Below, piece after piece: positions 41,820-51,010 of a stretch of DNA of 64,000 nt (position 1 is its first letter; every line of letters starts with the position of its first letter). The position numbers and the translations under genes were made by a program. The notes beneath the pieces were generated by a model. It saw only the letters and a program-made list of their open reading frames with translations, ran no database searches and had not been told where the DNA came from. The DNA is from Streptomyces sp. NBC_01549 (GTDB lineage: Bacteria > Actinomycetota > Actinomycetes > Streptomycetales > Streptomycetaceae), in the NCBI RefSeq assembly GCF_026339955.1, contig NZ_JAPEPW010000003.1, forward strand, positions 806,001-870,000, in the 5' to 3' direction.

Positions 41820-42207
41820 AGACACGCACCCGGGCAGGCGCTTGCTGCACTGCTGGTTCTCCTTGACTGCTGGACGGTGGTGGCCGCCCGCGGTGTCGAT
41901 GACGGCGCGCAGGTGGGCGGCGGTGCCGTCGGTGCGGGATCCGCGCACTGTCGTCCCGTCGACGGCCAGGGCATTGCCGTCCAGGCCGGCCAGGAGTCGT
42001 CCCCGTGTGGAGGCGTTGAGTGTGTTGGAGGTCTGTCCGCAGGCCGGAGTCGGTATCGGCGGCGAGGAGGGAGATGACGGCCAGGAACGTGGCTCCGCCG
42101 AGGCCGGCGACCAGGCGCGCCGGCAGCGGGCCTAGGCGGTAAGGGAGGACGCCGCGCGAACGCGCACCCTGTTCGTAATCAAAGACTTCGACAACCTTAA
42201 TGGACAC
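41820..42207 (-). pseudogene. ISAs1-family transposase fragment
   Basis: Minus-strand pieces in two frames read as the N-terminal and central part of an ISAs1 transposase: GVLPYRLGPLPARLVAGLGG, then LAADTDSGLRTDLQHTQRLH, then after a shift VRGSRTDGTAAHLRAVID. The catalytic Asp normally lies just before the last block. C-terminal parts are missing. It is a different and older copy than the intact element at 44099-45580. Confidence 0.6.
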
Positions 42208-42401
42208 CTACGCAGGCGAGCAGCCCATTTCGCCGGCCGGGAACGCATTGGCCCTGAATCTGGTTCAAAGCCCCGCAGGGCCGGGGCAGAGTGACCGAAA
42301 TAGGCCGGGGCCCGGGCCCGCGTGGGCCGGCAGTCCCGCGCGACGACCGTGGTGATCCCGGACATCCTCACCCCCATCCGGCGGGCCGCACTGATCCGGC
42401 C

Positions 42402-42470
42402 ATGATCCGCCTTGCCGTTGCGGACCTGATCGCCCGCCGCATCACCGACGAAGCCACCAGTTCCTGGCCG
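42402..42470 (+). pseudogene. IS5-family transposase tail fragment
   Basis: A 22-residue stretch, MIRLAVADLIARRITDE plus ATSSW, matches the C-terminal tail of IS5-type transposases such as the one at 54768-54950 (MIHVASIDNLTKRITDE). It is too short to be functional. The surrounding 41804-42531 has no other gene. Confidence 0.4.
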
Positions 42471-42531
42471 CGGTCCCGTATCTCAAGAAAAAGCGCAAAC
42501 TACGGGACGAGAAACGAGAGAAAACGCCCCC

Positions 42532-43785
42532 TCAGCGCTGAGTTCCCGTGGACCAGATGATTTGGCCCTGGTAGACAACAGCTACATTTCCATCGCCCTG
42601 CAGGCAGAGGACCGCGCCGTCGTGGCGCGCGGTGCCGGTACTCCAGACGCCCCAGTTGTCTTTGTTGTAGACGACGAGGTTGCCGTCCGCCTGCATGATC
42701 GCCCGGTAGCCGGTGCCGACGGTCCCGGAATGCCACAGTGCGCGGCCGTTCTCGTCCCGGAGCACGAGGTTCCCGTCGGCCTGCATGATCATCGTGCTGC
42801 GGTTGGTCTTCCAGGACTGGCCGGGCATGAGCTGCTCGTCGCGGTACACGTACAGCGTGGTCCCCTCGGGAGTCGCGCTGTTGCTGCTTCGGACGGTGGG
42901 TTCGGGGGACGGAGCACTCACGGGCGCCGTGCTGGTCGCCGCCGGTGCCGAAGCCGGATGGTGCGAGGGGCCGCTTGTCTCATGCGTGCGCGCGGCAGGT
43001 CCCAGCGACGCCGGGGACAGCCCCTCCGGGGGCAGATGGCCAGGGCTGAGGGAAGGCGCGACCGTCGGCGCCGGTTGGTTGCTGTCAGAGCTCACCGGGA
43101 GCTCTGCTCCCATGTTCGAGGTCGTACTCTCGGGCGCTGGAGCTGCTCCATTGGACCGTTCGTCTTTGGAAGAAGGCGACGCACTGCCGCCTATCAGTAC
43201 GAAGAGGGCACCGGATAGCACGCCCCCTGCCAGCACGGCGCAGACGGTCCGCACGGGGCGTAGGCGGGTGGGGCGCCGCAAGTTGCTGAGGGGGGAATCG
43301 GGATCGAGTACCGGCTGGGATTCGGATGCGACAACGAGATCCCGGACCTGCTTGTTTTCGCGCTTGGTCACGCGAACGGGCAGTTGGCTCTCTGTCTCGG
43401 CATGCTCAGGCACCGGGCTTGTGGTCGGGTCTTGGACTTGGGTAAAGCCGGAGTTCGGGGTGTGGGTGCTGCTTCGGAGCCTGAGGTCGCTCAGGAGTCT
43501 GTTGACAGGAGGGGATGCAAGCCCTTGAGGTGGCGTCCCCGCTGGGGTGGCAGCCGTGCGCTCCTGTTTTGGATCTCGTACAGGGGCGGGGTGCGAGCCG
43601 GAGAACAGGTACTTGAAACGGTGTCCCGCTTCGAGTCCACTGGGCAGGCCCGCGGCCGTACCGGGGGCCGGAGGCGCTGCCGGTTCCGACGATGCCGGGC
43701 CCACTGCTGACCCAGGCGGCGGCGTGGGCTGCTCCTTTGCGGGGGGCCTCCTTGATGCAAGGTGCTTTATATCCGATTCTGTCAT
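42532..43785 (-). CDS. Membrane-anchored protein with bulb-type mannose-lectin domain
   Basis: 417 residues from ATG 43785. There is a long Pro-rich, presumably cytoplasmic N-terminus. One membrane helix follows at about 184-201 (VCAVLAGGVLSGALFVLIG), then a Ser/Pro/Thr-rich stalk. The C-terminal about 110-residue beta-prism lectin domain has three repeats. Two carry good sugar-site motifs (IMQADGNLVLRD and IMQADGNLVVYNKD, the latter a full QxDxNxVxY), and the third is CLQGDGNVAVVY. Each repeat ends with a Trp (ALWHSG, GVWSTG, IIWSTG). It is a paralogue of 5838-6884 with the same order of parts but better-preserved sites. Binding of mannose-type surface glycans is likely by family; the biological role is unknown. 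Confidence 0.8.
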   Translation of the reverse strand: MTESDIKHLASRRPPAKEQPTPPPGSAVGPASSEPAAPPAPGTAAGLPSGLEAGHRFKYLFSGSHPAPVRDPKQERTAATPAGTPPQGLASPPVNRLLSDLRLRSSTHTPNSGFTQVQDPTTSPVPEHAETESQLPVRVTKRENKQVRDLVVASESQPVLDPDSPLSNLRRPTRLRPVRTVCAVLAGGVLSGALFVLIGGSASPSSKDERSNGAAPAPESTTSNMGAELPVSSDSNQPAPTVAPSLSPGHLPPEGLSPASLGPAARTHETSGPSHHPASAPAATSTAPVSAPSPEPTVRSSNSATPEGTTLYVYRDEQLMPGQSWKTNRSTMIMQADGNLVLRDENGRALWHSGTVGTGYRAIMQADGNLVVYNKDNWGVWSTGTARHDGAVLCLQGDGNVAVVYQGQIIWSTGTQR

Positions 43786-44089
43786 TTCAGTCTCTTATTC
43801 TCTAGTCCTCAAAGTCCGCTTTTGGTTTTCTTCGTGGCGATTGCCGATGGCCCTGGAGGTCCTGCGTAAAGGGATTTGAGTCAATGAAATATCGGGAATG
43901 CTACTTCTGTCCGGATTGGTGGACCGGTGTCTCGCGATGCCGATCAGGCCGGAGGTCGCGACGGTGAACCGCGTCATCGACTCCCAGGTCGTATACGCCA
44001 CATCGCCTCCGACGCCTCATGCTCGTCGGGCAACGCACTTCGAACACCTGGGATTCCACGGAATGGTTCCGAGGCTACCGGAGGATCCG
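43786..44089. other. Upstream region of the lectin gene, target of ISAs1 insertion
   Basis: About 300 bases without a convincing gene. It probably holds the promoter of the leftward lectin-domain gene in an A/T-richer stretch (about 43790-43900). Its right edge, 44090-44098, is the left copy of the 9-bp ISAs1 target duplication. Confidence 0.4.
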
Positions 44090-44098
44090 GACTGTCCC

Positions 44099-45580
44099 CA
44101 CGGCCCCGGCGTTGTTCGGTTGTGTCCGGCTTCGTGGTAGTTGATCAGATGCCGTAGACGGCGAAGGCGTCGTTGTGGTTGAGGAGATCGCGGCGGGCGT
44201 GGGCGATGTTGGCTCGTCCGGCCAGGCGGAGCGTGCTGATGCCCAGGTTGCGGAAGCTGGCCAGTGCTCGGGGTGCGGTGCCGGTCCTGACCTGGGAGTT
44301 GTCCTCATGGAAGGTGACGTCCCGCACCCAGTGGATCTTGTTTTCTATGGACCAGTGGACCCTCTCGTAGTGGTTGAGGTGAGCGGGGCCTGCGAGGTGG
44401 GCGGGCAGGCTGGTGACGCCGAAGACGATCTCCTTCCCGGTCCAGGTTCCGTCGAGGCCGCCGGTGTCACGGCGCAGGCGGAAGACCTGTCCCGCGCCGG
44501 GGAAGAGGGCGTCGTCGGCTTGGGCGGTGCGGATCGTGCGACGCTCGGTGCGCCCGTGCCCACGGTCGTCCTCGGCCTCGGTGGTCTCGGTCCACTCGGC
44601 GTCGGTACCGGCCAGCAGCGCCTGGGCGGCGGCGCGGGCCAGCGGCTGGTTCCCCTTCAGGATCAGGACGTAGTGGGCGTCGAGCCGGTCCGTGATCAGG
44701 TGGGCGGTCTTCTTCGTGGTGTGCAGGGCGTCCAGGGTGAACACCCGGCCGGACAAGGCGAGTTGGGCCAGCAGCATGCGGGCCGCCTCGCCCTCGCCGC
44801 GCTTGTCCGGAACCTGCCTCTGGCCGAGGACCGCGCCGCTGGCGTGGTCGACCGCCCCGACCAGGAAGACCCGCCCCGATTCGGTGCGGGCGCCGGTCAG
44901 GGCCTTGCCGTCGAGAGCCGCAGCGGGCAGCAGCCCGGCCGGCGCCGGGTGTTCCACGGCCCGCTGGGCGGCGCGGCGCTGTTCGCGCTCGATGGGCCCC
45001 GGGGTGTCCGGGACCTCGGGCGTCGGTGCCTTTCCGGTCGCGACGTCGGTGACGTATGCGCAGGTCGCCGCGTCCAGCACGTCGGCATCCAGGTCGGCGA
45101 GCACGCGGCGGAAGGTGCGCTCGCTGGGCACAAGGTACTGGCCGGCCAGCGGGTCGTACCGGGCGCCGAGGCGGGCCAGTTTGACCTGCGGGGCGCGGGC
45201 GGACCACTGCCAGATCGCGGTCATGGAGTCACCACCGACCACCAGCGTCGCGCACGCGGCCAGCACCAGGATCACCACCAGGGGATGCCGCCGCCCACGC
45301 TCCGCACGCCGGTCAGGGACCTGCCGCAACCTGCTGACCAGCGCGGATTCCACTGCCACAGGGTCGGCGGCGAGCTCGGCCTCCCACAGCGCGAGATCGG
45401 TGAGCTGGCCAAGGACAGGGCTGATCAGGGAGGATGCGGACACGAGCGCGGCTCCTGAGACGATCTTCTGGCGTAGGAACCTGAAAGATCATCAGAGGCC
45501 GCGCTCGTCTGGCAACTCGCACCCCTCCCCCTGGGCAAACGACCCAAAACCCATCAAAGATCAACTACGCCGGGGCCGTG
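44099..45580 (-). mobile_element. ISAs1-family insertion sequence, 1482 bp
   Basis: The ends CACGGCCCCGGCGT (44099-44112) and its exact complement (45567-45580) are perfect inverted repeats. GACTGTCCC occurs on both sides (44090-44098 and 45581-45589) as a 9-bp target duplication. The element is complete, with an intact transposase gene. Confidence 0.88.
44145..45443 (-). CDS. ISAs1-family transposase
   Basis: 432 residues from GTG 45443. The N-terminal DDE_Tnp_1-associated region has PDRRAERGRRHPLVVILVLA and GARYDPLAGQYLVPSERTFRRVL. Catalytic positions are Asp in LPAAALDGKALTGA, Asp in VFTLDALHTTKKTAHLI and Glu in YERVHWSIENKIHWVRDV, close to the C-terminus. It is intact from start to stop and sits between perfect ends, so this copy may be active. 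Two decayed ISAs1 relatives are in the window at 41820-42207 and 48498-49481. Confidence 0.9.
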   Translation of the reverse strand: MSASSLISPVLGQLTDLALWEAELAADPVAVESALVSRLRQVPDRRAERGRRHPLVVILVLAACATLVVGGDSMTAIWQWSARAPQVKLARLGARYDPLAGQYLVPSERTFRRVLADLDADVLDAATCAYVTDVATGKAPTPEVPDTPGPIEREQRRAAQRAVEHPAPAGLLPAAALDGKALTGARTESGRVFLVGAVDHASGAVLGQRQVPDKRGEGEAARMLLAQLALSGRVFTLDALHTTKKTAHLITDRLDAHYVLILKGNQPLARAAAQALLAGTDAEWTETTEAEDDRGHGRTERRTIRTAQADDALFPGAGQVFRLRRDTGGLDGTWTGKEIVFGVTSLPAHLAGPAHLNHYERVHWSIENKIHWVRDVTFHEDNSQVRTGTAPRALASFRNLGISTLRLAGRANIAHARRDLLNHNDAFAVYGI

Positions 45581-45857
45581 GACTGTCCCGAGTCGGGTGG
45601 AGCAGGGTCACATGGATTTCTCGCTACTGGTCAGGTGCGGACTTCGCACTACACCGAGCTGATCATGACCAGCTCGGACTGCCTGCGCTGCCGGTTGTGG
45701 AGTATGTTCATGACCCCGTTGTCGAATTGTTGTCACGCGGTGAGGGCGCTGTGCGGCCGAAATGGATCCGCAGGTCGAGAAGTTGCCTCCCCGGGGACGA
45801 AGGGGACGCGATTTGATCCGGGGTTTGCTCCGGCTTCTGACCGATGTGCGGATGGGG

Positions 45858-47155
45858 TCACGTAGGCAGCTGGTAGTCGATGACGTGGAGCGGGGAAGGT
45901 GTCCTGCCGTTGGACTTCTCCTGGTACATGACCGAGAGCATGTTGTCCTGGGGGACGCGGGTTTCGCCGATCACGACTTCTCCGAATGCGTTGAGGTCAC
46001 TGTCGTCGACCAGGATCCTCCAGTCGCTGTACCCGGAGGACTTCGAGGCGGCGGCGATCCGGCCGAAGGGAGGGATCGCGTAGGCGTTGTCGTAGGTGTC
46101 CAGGACAGGTTTGGTGCGCTGGCTGGAACCGAGGCGGATCGGAATTTCGGTCTTGGTCCAGATGCCGTCCGTGCTCCTGTAGAGGTGGAAGGCGCGGCCG
46201 TTGTTCGTCCGGTCGGTGGCGTAGTCGGTCGTGCAGGTCCGAAGCGGCCCGGGACGTAGCTGATGATCGCGTGCGGATGCCCCGCCGAGTCGGTTGCCTG
46301 GCTCTCCGAGTTCATGAGGCAGTGGTCGGGACCGAGTGGGTCGATGACGAGTCCGCTGTCGGTGACCGTGACCCTGTCGGGGCTGCCGGTGGTGCCGACG
46401 AGGGTGCCGGCGTCGTTGTGTCAGGTGCGATCGCGGTCGGTCGAGTAGACGTAGCCGGTGTCGTGGTTGGTGATGCCGCCGCTGTCGCGCATCACGGCGG
46501 TGTTCTGCTCGCGCCAGGTGAAGAGGGAGTGCAGGCGGCCGTCGAGGTCGTAGTCGAACCCGTGCAGGTACATGTTGCGGGCGGTGCTGGAGCCGTGCTC
46601 GGTGGTGTACGTGCCGGTGGAGCTGGTCCACTCACCGAGCGCGGTCCAGGACAAACCGTCGTACTCGGCAGCGCGTTGCGGCCGTTCCCGGAGGTCCCCG
46701 CGCGGTAGCTGAGCTGTAGCCCGCCCTCGGGGGTGCGGATGAACTGCGGGTAGGTGAACTGTGCGGTGAGCACGAGTCCGTCGAGTGTGGACCGCGCGGC
46801 ACCGAAACCGCTGGTGTTCCAACTCCGTGCGACCGGTCTGTCGAGGAGGCCGGCCGCGGACTTCACGTAGGTGAAGCCGTCGCTGTGGGAGTCCATGTTG
46901 AGGTGCAGTCAGCCCTCGGTGCCGGAGACGCCCATGCAGATCACGTTGTGGGAGTCGTCGTAGCGGAGCCTGTGACCGACGCCGGCGGTCTGCCAGGTAC
47001 TTGCCCCGGGGGCGCGGCGGCTGACCACTGCGTCGCGGTCGGCGGCGTACTGGAAACCGTGGTGTGTGAGCAGGGCGTTCTTCTGGAACGCGTGGTTGTT
47101 GACCAGACCGTCGTACGACACGAAGTACAGCGCCCGGTCGTCGAGATGTCGTAGC
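45858..47155 (-). pseudogene. BNR-repeat (sialidase-like) protein, frameshifted and lacking its N-terminus
   Basis: Read in overlapping minus frames, a continuous BNR_4-type protein can be assembled. Blocks in order are ALYFVSYDGLVNNHAFQKN, DDSHNVICMGVSGTEG (followed by a stop), NMDSHSDGFTYVKSAAGLLD, QFTYPQFIRTPEGGLQLSYR, NMYLHGFDYDLDGRLHSLFT, MNSESQATDSAGHPHAIISY and IAAASKSSGYSDWRILVDDS, ending HVIDYQLPT. There are at least three phase changes and one in-frame stop. The N-terminus is replaced by a flavin monooxygenase fragment at about 47140. Intact relatives are secreted and presumed to act on polysaccharides. Confidence 0.75.
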
Positions 47156-47909
47156 CCGTGCGGTAGACGATCGCGTCGATCTCCTCCGCGCTCCCGTCCG
47201 CGAAGGTCACCCGGTCCCCGTCCGAGCTCACGGGGTCGGGCTTCACGGCGATGTCGCCGTGGCCGAGGCGGGACAGCAGGTCGTCGGAGATGGTGGGGTG
47301 GGTGGGCTCCCAGCACACGATGCCTGGGCGTCGGCAGCCCGTAGTCCTTCAGCCGGCCCCGGCTGAGCCGCAGCAGGAGCTGGAGGCCGCGTTCCTGCAC
47401 GGACAGCGGCGCCTCGGCCAGCCAGGAGCCGGTGAGATGGTCGGTTGGCACGCCGAAGAGGTACTTGGGCAGGATGTGCGCGCCGCGGCGCGTGGCGAGA
47501 AACGTGCGCCGGGACACCCGCGAGGTCTCCACCGCGATGTCGCAGGCCGAGTCTCCGATGCCGAGGATGAGAACGCGCCGGTCGGCCAAGGGTTTGGGGG
47601 GTCCGGTAGTGGTGCGAGTGTGTCTGCGCCTTTGAACTCCTGCGCTCCCGGCAGGGACGAGCTCGGCCAGCGGGGCTTCCAGGGGTGACCGTTGGCGACC
47701 AGGACGGCCGCGTAGGTCCGGTCCGTCGCCTCGCCCGAGTCGCAGTGGCGTGTCGTGACGGCCCACCGTCCGCCGGGAACGGGATCCACGCGGACCACCT
47801 CCGTGCGGAAGGAGATCGACCCCCTCAGCCCGAAGTGGTCCACAAGGCTGTCGAAGTACCGGGCGATGTGGAAGTGGCTGGGATAGCGTGGGACAGTCGT
47901 CACGAAGGC
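47130..47909 (-). pseudogene. Flavin-containing monooxygenase fragment, frameshifted
   Basis: Minus-strand blocks in three phases fit a flavin-dependent monooxygenase: YPSHFHIARYFDSLVDHFGL, YAAVLVANGHPWKPRWP, then RRVLILGIGDSACDIAVE, the second Rossmann motif for NADPH. LPKYLFGVPTDHLTG and AEEIDAIVYRTGYDIS follow, the last close to the conserved C-terminal ATGY region. The N-terminal FAD-binding motif is missing upstream of 47909. The C-terminus is fused to the sialidase-like fragment. It is non-functional as it stands. Confidence 0.7.
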
Positions 47910-47999
47910 AGCCTGCTTGTCACAAGTGACCTCAACGGCCCGGCCGGGCCGGATCGGGGTGTCGGCGTAGTCTGAAGCGAGCCGGGTCCCGGGTGAGGT

Positions 48000-48455
48000 T
48001 TACCACTGTGCGGCAGCCTGGCGCAGATGGTGACTTACATCGCCGACGTGGGTGATGCCGGCCCGTCGCTCTACGAAGCACCACTGCCCATTACGGCGCT
48101 CGAAGCGGTCGTGGTACCGACCGCCCCCGATCGGCTGCAGCGGAAGGCCGGGCAGCGCCTGCAACACGGTGACGTACGAACGCGAGACCGCCGTGCTCGC
48201 TTGTTCGTTGACCTCGATGGCGACATTGGTCGTGACATGCTGGGTTCGCGGCGTGCCGTCGGCGTAAACGATCAGAGTGTCCTGGAACATTTTCTCGATC
48301 GCGTGGCAACCCCTGACTGGCTCGCCACTACCGATGAAGGTGGCGTCAGCGAGAAGGACGCCGAGCCCGGCGAAATCGCCGTCGTCCACGAGCTCGGCGT
48401 AACGTGCGATCAGGTTCTCGATAGCTCGGTAGCTCGACGTCGGATCGGCGGGCAT
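48000..48455 (-). CDS. SnoaL-like / NTF2-fold protein
   Basis: The ATG at 48455 gives 151 residues. The sequence is a compact alpha+beta barrel of the SnoaL_4 type: an N-terminal helix (AIENLIARYAELVDDGDFAG), then LLADATFIGSGEPVRG, then strands including HVTTNVAIEVNEQASTAVSR, ending GGRYHDRFERRNGQWCFVER. Such proteins bind small hydrophobic ligands or catalyse cyclase, isomerase or hydroxylase reactions. The partner pathway is not visible. No strong ribosome site precedes 48455, and an ISAs1 remnant lies just upstream, so the native promoter or start may have been lost. Confidence 0.7.
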   Translation of the reverse strand: MPADPTSSYRAIENLIARYAELVDDGDFAGLGVLLADATFIGSGEPVRGCHAIEKMFQDTLIVYADGTPRTQHVTTNVAIEVNEQASTAVSRSYVTVLQALPGLPLQPIGGGRYHDRFERRNGQWCFVERRAGITHVGDVSHHLRQAAAQW

Positions 48456-48497
48456 GCGGGTGGATGTGGGAATGCTTTCCTCCAAGCGAGACGGGCG

Positions 48498-49481
48498 ATC
48501 TTCAGGGCGCCGCCCCTGCGCAGCGTGCTGGGACGCCTCGATCCGGCCGAAGTCAGCGCGGCCGGATTCGCCTACCTGAGGTCCTTCCTCTCCGACGAGC
48601 CCGCAACTCCCGCGCCGCTGATGCCCGACGGCGGCCCCGAACGCGAACAGCGCCGGGCCCACCAGGCTGCCGCCCGGGCCGATCCCGTGCGCTCAAGGCG
48701 CCGGGCGATCGTGGTGGACGGAAAGTGCCTGCGCGGCACGGCGTCCCGACGGCCGTCAGCTCTTCGTACTGTCCGCGGTCCGCCACGGCGACGGCATCGC
48801 CCTGGCCTCGCGTGAGATCGGCGCGACAACAAATGGAATACCCGAGTTCGCACCCCTGCTCGACCAGATCGACGACGCCGACATTTCCGGGGCGGTCATC
48901 ACCGCCGACGCCCTCCACGCACAGCGCTCCCACGCCGCCCACCTGCACGAACGCGGCGCCCACTACCTCCTCACGATCAAGAACAACCAGCACGGTCAGG
49001 CCCGCCGACTCCACCGGCTGCCCTGGAAAGAGATCCCCGTGATCCACCGTGACGACGCACGCGGCCACGGCCGCCACGAGCAGCGCCCGGCGCAGGTCGC
49101 CACCGTCGACGGCCTGCTCTTCCCGCACGCCCGCCAGGTCCTGCGCATCCAGCGCCGACGCCGCCTGTACGGGGCGAAGAAATGGTCCAGCGAGACCGTC
49201 TACGCCATCACCGACCCGCCCGCCGAACAGGCCACCGCGGCCGATGTCGCCGCCTGCGCCCGCGGGCACTGGACCGTGGAGAACACCGTCCACTGGGTAC
49301 GCAACGTCGTCTTCGGAGAGGACAAGTCCCAGGTCAGGACCCGCAATACACCCGCCGTGCCCGCCACCGTCCGCGACCTGGTCCGCGGTGCGCTCAAGCT
49401 CGCCGGATACGACAACACCGACGCCGGACGCCGAGCCCACACCGAACGCACCGCGTCCTCTGCCTCTACGGCATCACCTGA
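48498..49481 (+). pseudogene. ISAs1-family transposase, heavily frameshifted
   Basis: Plus-strand blocks in several phases follow the ISAs1 order: LRSVLGRLDPAEVSAAGFAY, AIVVDGKCLRGT (first catalytic Asp), LDQIDDADISGAVITADALH (second), HYLLTIKNNQHGQARRLHRL, CARGHWTVENTVHWVRNVVF (Glu), and LKLAGYDNTDAGRRAH near the end. At least two frameshifts separate them, and the N-terminus is gone. It overlaps the region upstream of the SnoaL-like gene. Confidence 0.8.
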
Positions 49482-49728
49482 TCAACCAGACATCCAAGGC
49501 AACCCCGGGGCCCTGTGCTGGCGGGGGCTCAACGGCCGCTCATCACGGTCTTCGAAGACCACGTTCACACCGGCAGCGGGTCCCCGCCGGGCAGCCGATC
49601 GACCTCCAGGCGGAACAATGCCCCCACCCGGACGATCGATTATCGATTTTCGGGAGTAATGTGCACGATCGGAGCAGGCGCGGAACGCGGAGCACCTGAT
49701 TCAGCCGTTGATCAGCGAAGGAGACGAT

Positions 49729-50589
49729 GTGACCGACATCGAGCGGGTCGGAGTGGTGGGCTGCGGCCAGATGGGGGCGGGCATCGCCGAGGTGTGCGCC
49801 CGCTCCGGTCTTGAGGTCAGGGTCGCCGAGACCACCGGAAAGGCCCTGGAGATCGGTCGCACCCGGCTGCTCAACTCCCTGGCCAAGGCGGCCGAGCGCG
49901 GCAAGATCAGTGAGGAGGAGCGGGACGCCGCACTGGAGCGCCTGAGCTTCACCACCGACCTCGGCGAGTTCGCCGACCGGGACATCGTGATCGAGGCCGT
50001 CGTCGAGAACGAGCAGGTGAAGACCGGTATCTTCCAGGTGCTCGACCAGGTGGTGACCCGACCGGACGCGATCCTCGCCTCCAACACCTCCTCCATCCCG
50101 CTGGTGAAGCTGGCGGTCGCCACCTCGCGTCCCGACCACGTCGTCGGCATCCACTTCTTCAACCCGGCCCCCGTGCAGCAGCTCGTCGAGCTGATCCCGG
50201 CGCTCACCACCTCTGAGGCCACGCTCGGCCGCGCCCAGCTCTTCGCCGAGAAGCTCCTCGGCAAGCACGCCATCCGCGCCCAGGACCGCTCCGGCTTCGT
50301 CGTCAACGCGCTGCTGGTGCCCTATCTGCTGTCCGCGATCCGCATGTTCGAGTCGGGCATCGCGAGCCGCGAGGACATCGACAACGGCATGGAGATGGGC
50401 TGCGCCCACCCGATGGGCCCGCTGAAGCTGTCCGACCTGATCGGCCTGGACACCATCGTCTCCATCGCCAACTCGATGTACGCCGAGTACAAGGAGCCGC
50501 TCTACGCCGCTCCCCCGCTGCTGCAGCGCATGGTCGAGGCGGGCCGGCTGGGCCGGAAGGCGGGGTCCGGCTTCTACACCTACGGCTGA
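49729..50589 (+). CDS. hbd: 3-hydroxybutyryl-CoA dehydrogenase
   Basis: 286 residues from GTG 49729, with GAAGGAG at the right distance. The N-terminal Rossmann fold has VGVVGCGQMGAGIAEVCARS (GxGxxG NAD site). The catalytic region has SNTSSIPLVKLA and VGIHFFNPAPVQQLVELIP (active-site His and partner Glu). The C-terminal domain has DRSGFVVNALLVPYLLSAI and GMEMGCAHPMGPLKLSDLIG. It oxidises (S)-3-hydroxybutyryl-CoA to acetoacetyl-CoA in fatty-acid and butanoate metabolism. It stands alone; no thiolase or crotonase is adjacent. The frame is intact and housekeeping-like, between decayed regions. Confidence 0.92.
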   Translation: MTDIERVGVVGCGQMGAGIAEVCARSGLEVRVAETTGKALEIGRTRLLNSLAKAAERGKISEEERDAALERLSFTTDLGEFADRDIVIEAVVENEQVKTGIFQVLDQVVTRPDAILASNTSSIPLVKLAVATSRPDHVVGIHFFNPAPVQQLVELIPALTTSEATLGRAQLFAEKLLGKHAIRAQDRSGFVVNALLVPYLLSAIRMFESGIASREDIDNGMEMGCAHPMGPLKLSDLIGLDTIVSIANSMYAEYKEPLYAAPPLLQRMVEAGRLGRKAGSGFYTYG

Positions 50590-51010
50590 TTACAAGCTGC
50601 GACGCTCCGACGTGCCCGGCACCCGACTCGGTGCCGGGCGCATCTGTTTCACTCCCGCCTCCGCACCGCCGTATCCAGCTTCTCCGAGACCTGCCAAGTC
50701 AGCGGCCGCCGGCCCAGTGCCCAGCTGACGACTTCCTCCGCTATGGCGCGCAGTATGACGTTCAAGTGCTGGGAGATCTCCCGCGAAACCGCCCAGCCGT
50801 TTTCAGGGGGCGTCCGAGGGGTCGCGATCAGGACATCAATGGCCTCCGCCGCATGTCAGCGGAGGGACCCGGGCTGTTGTCCCAATTCCTGTGGGCCCTG
50901 GTGCGCGACGGTCGAACCTTCGAGATCACCGCACCACCGCCCCCGGCTTACACGCTCACAGCCTGTCACCGACACCAGTTGGCAACTCCATTGGGAATCC
51001 GTAGCCCACC
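50590..51010. other. Gene-free stretch after the dehydrogenase
   Basis: About 420 bases. Immediately after the stop, GTGCCCGGCACCCGACTCGGTGCCGGGCGC (about 50612-50641) can form a G/C-rich hairpin that may terminate transcription. A plus frame to 51077 lacks a ribosome site and reads as Arg/Pro-rich nonsense. Nothing else is recognisable. Confidence 0.5.

Noticed and set aside
44175..45458. A 427-codon plus-strand frame opposite the ISAs1 transposase
   Set aside because: The minus strand encodes the transposase between perfect IS ends; the plus frame is antisense.
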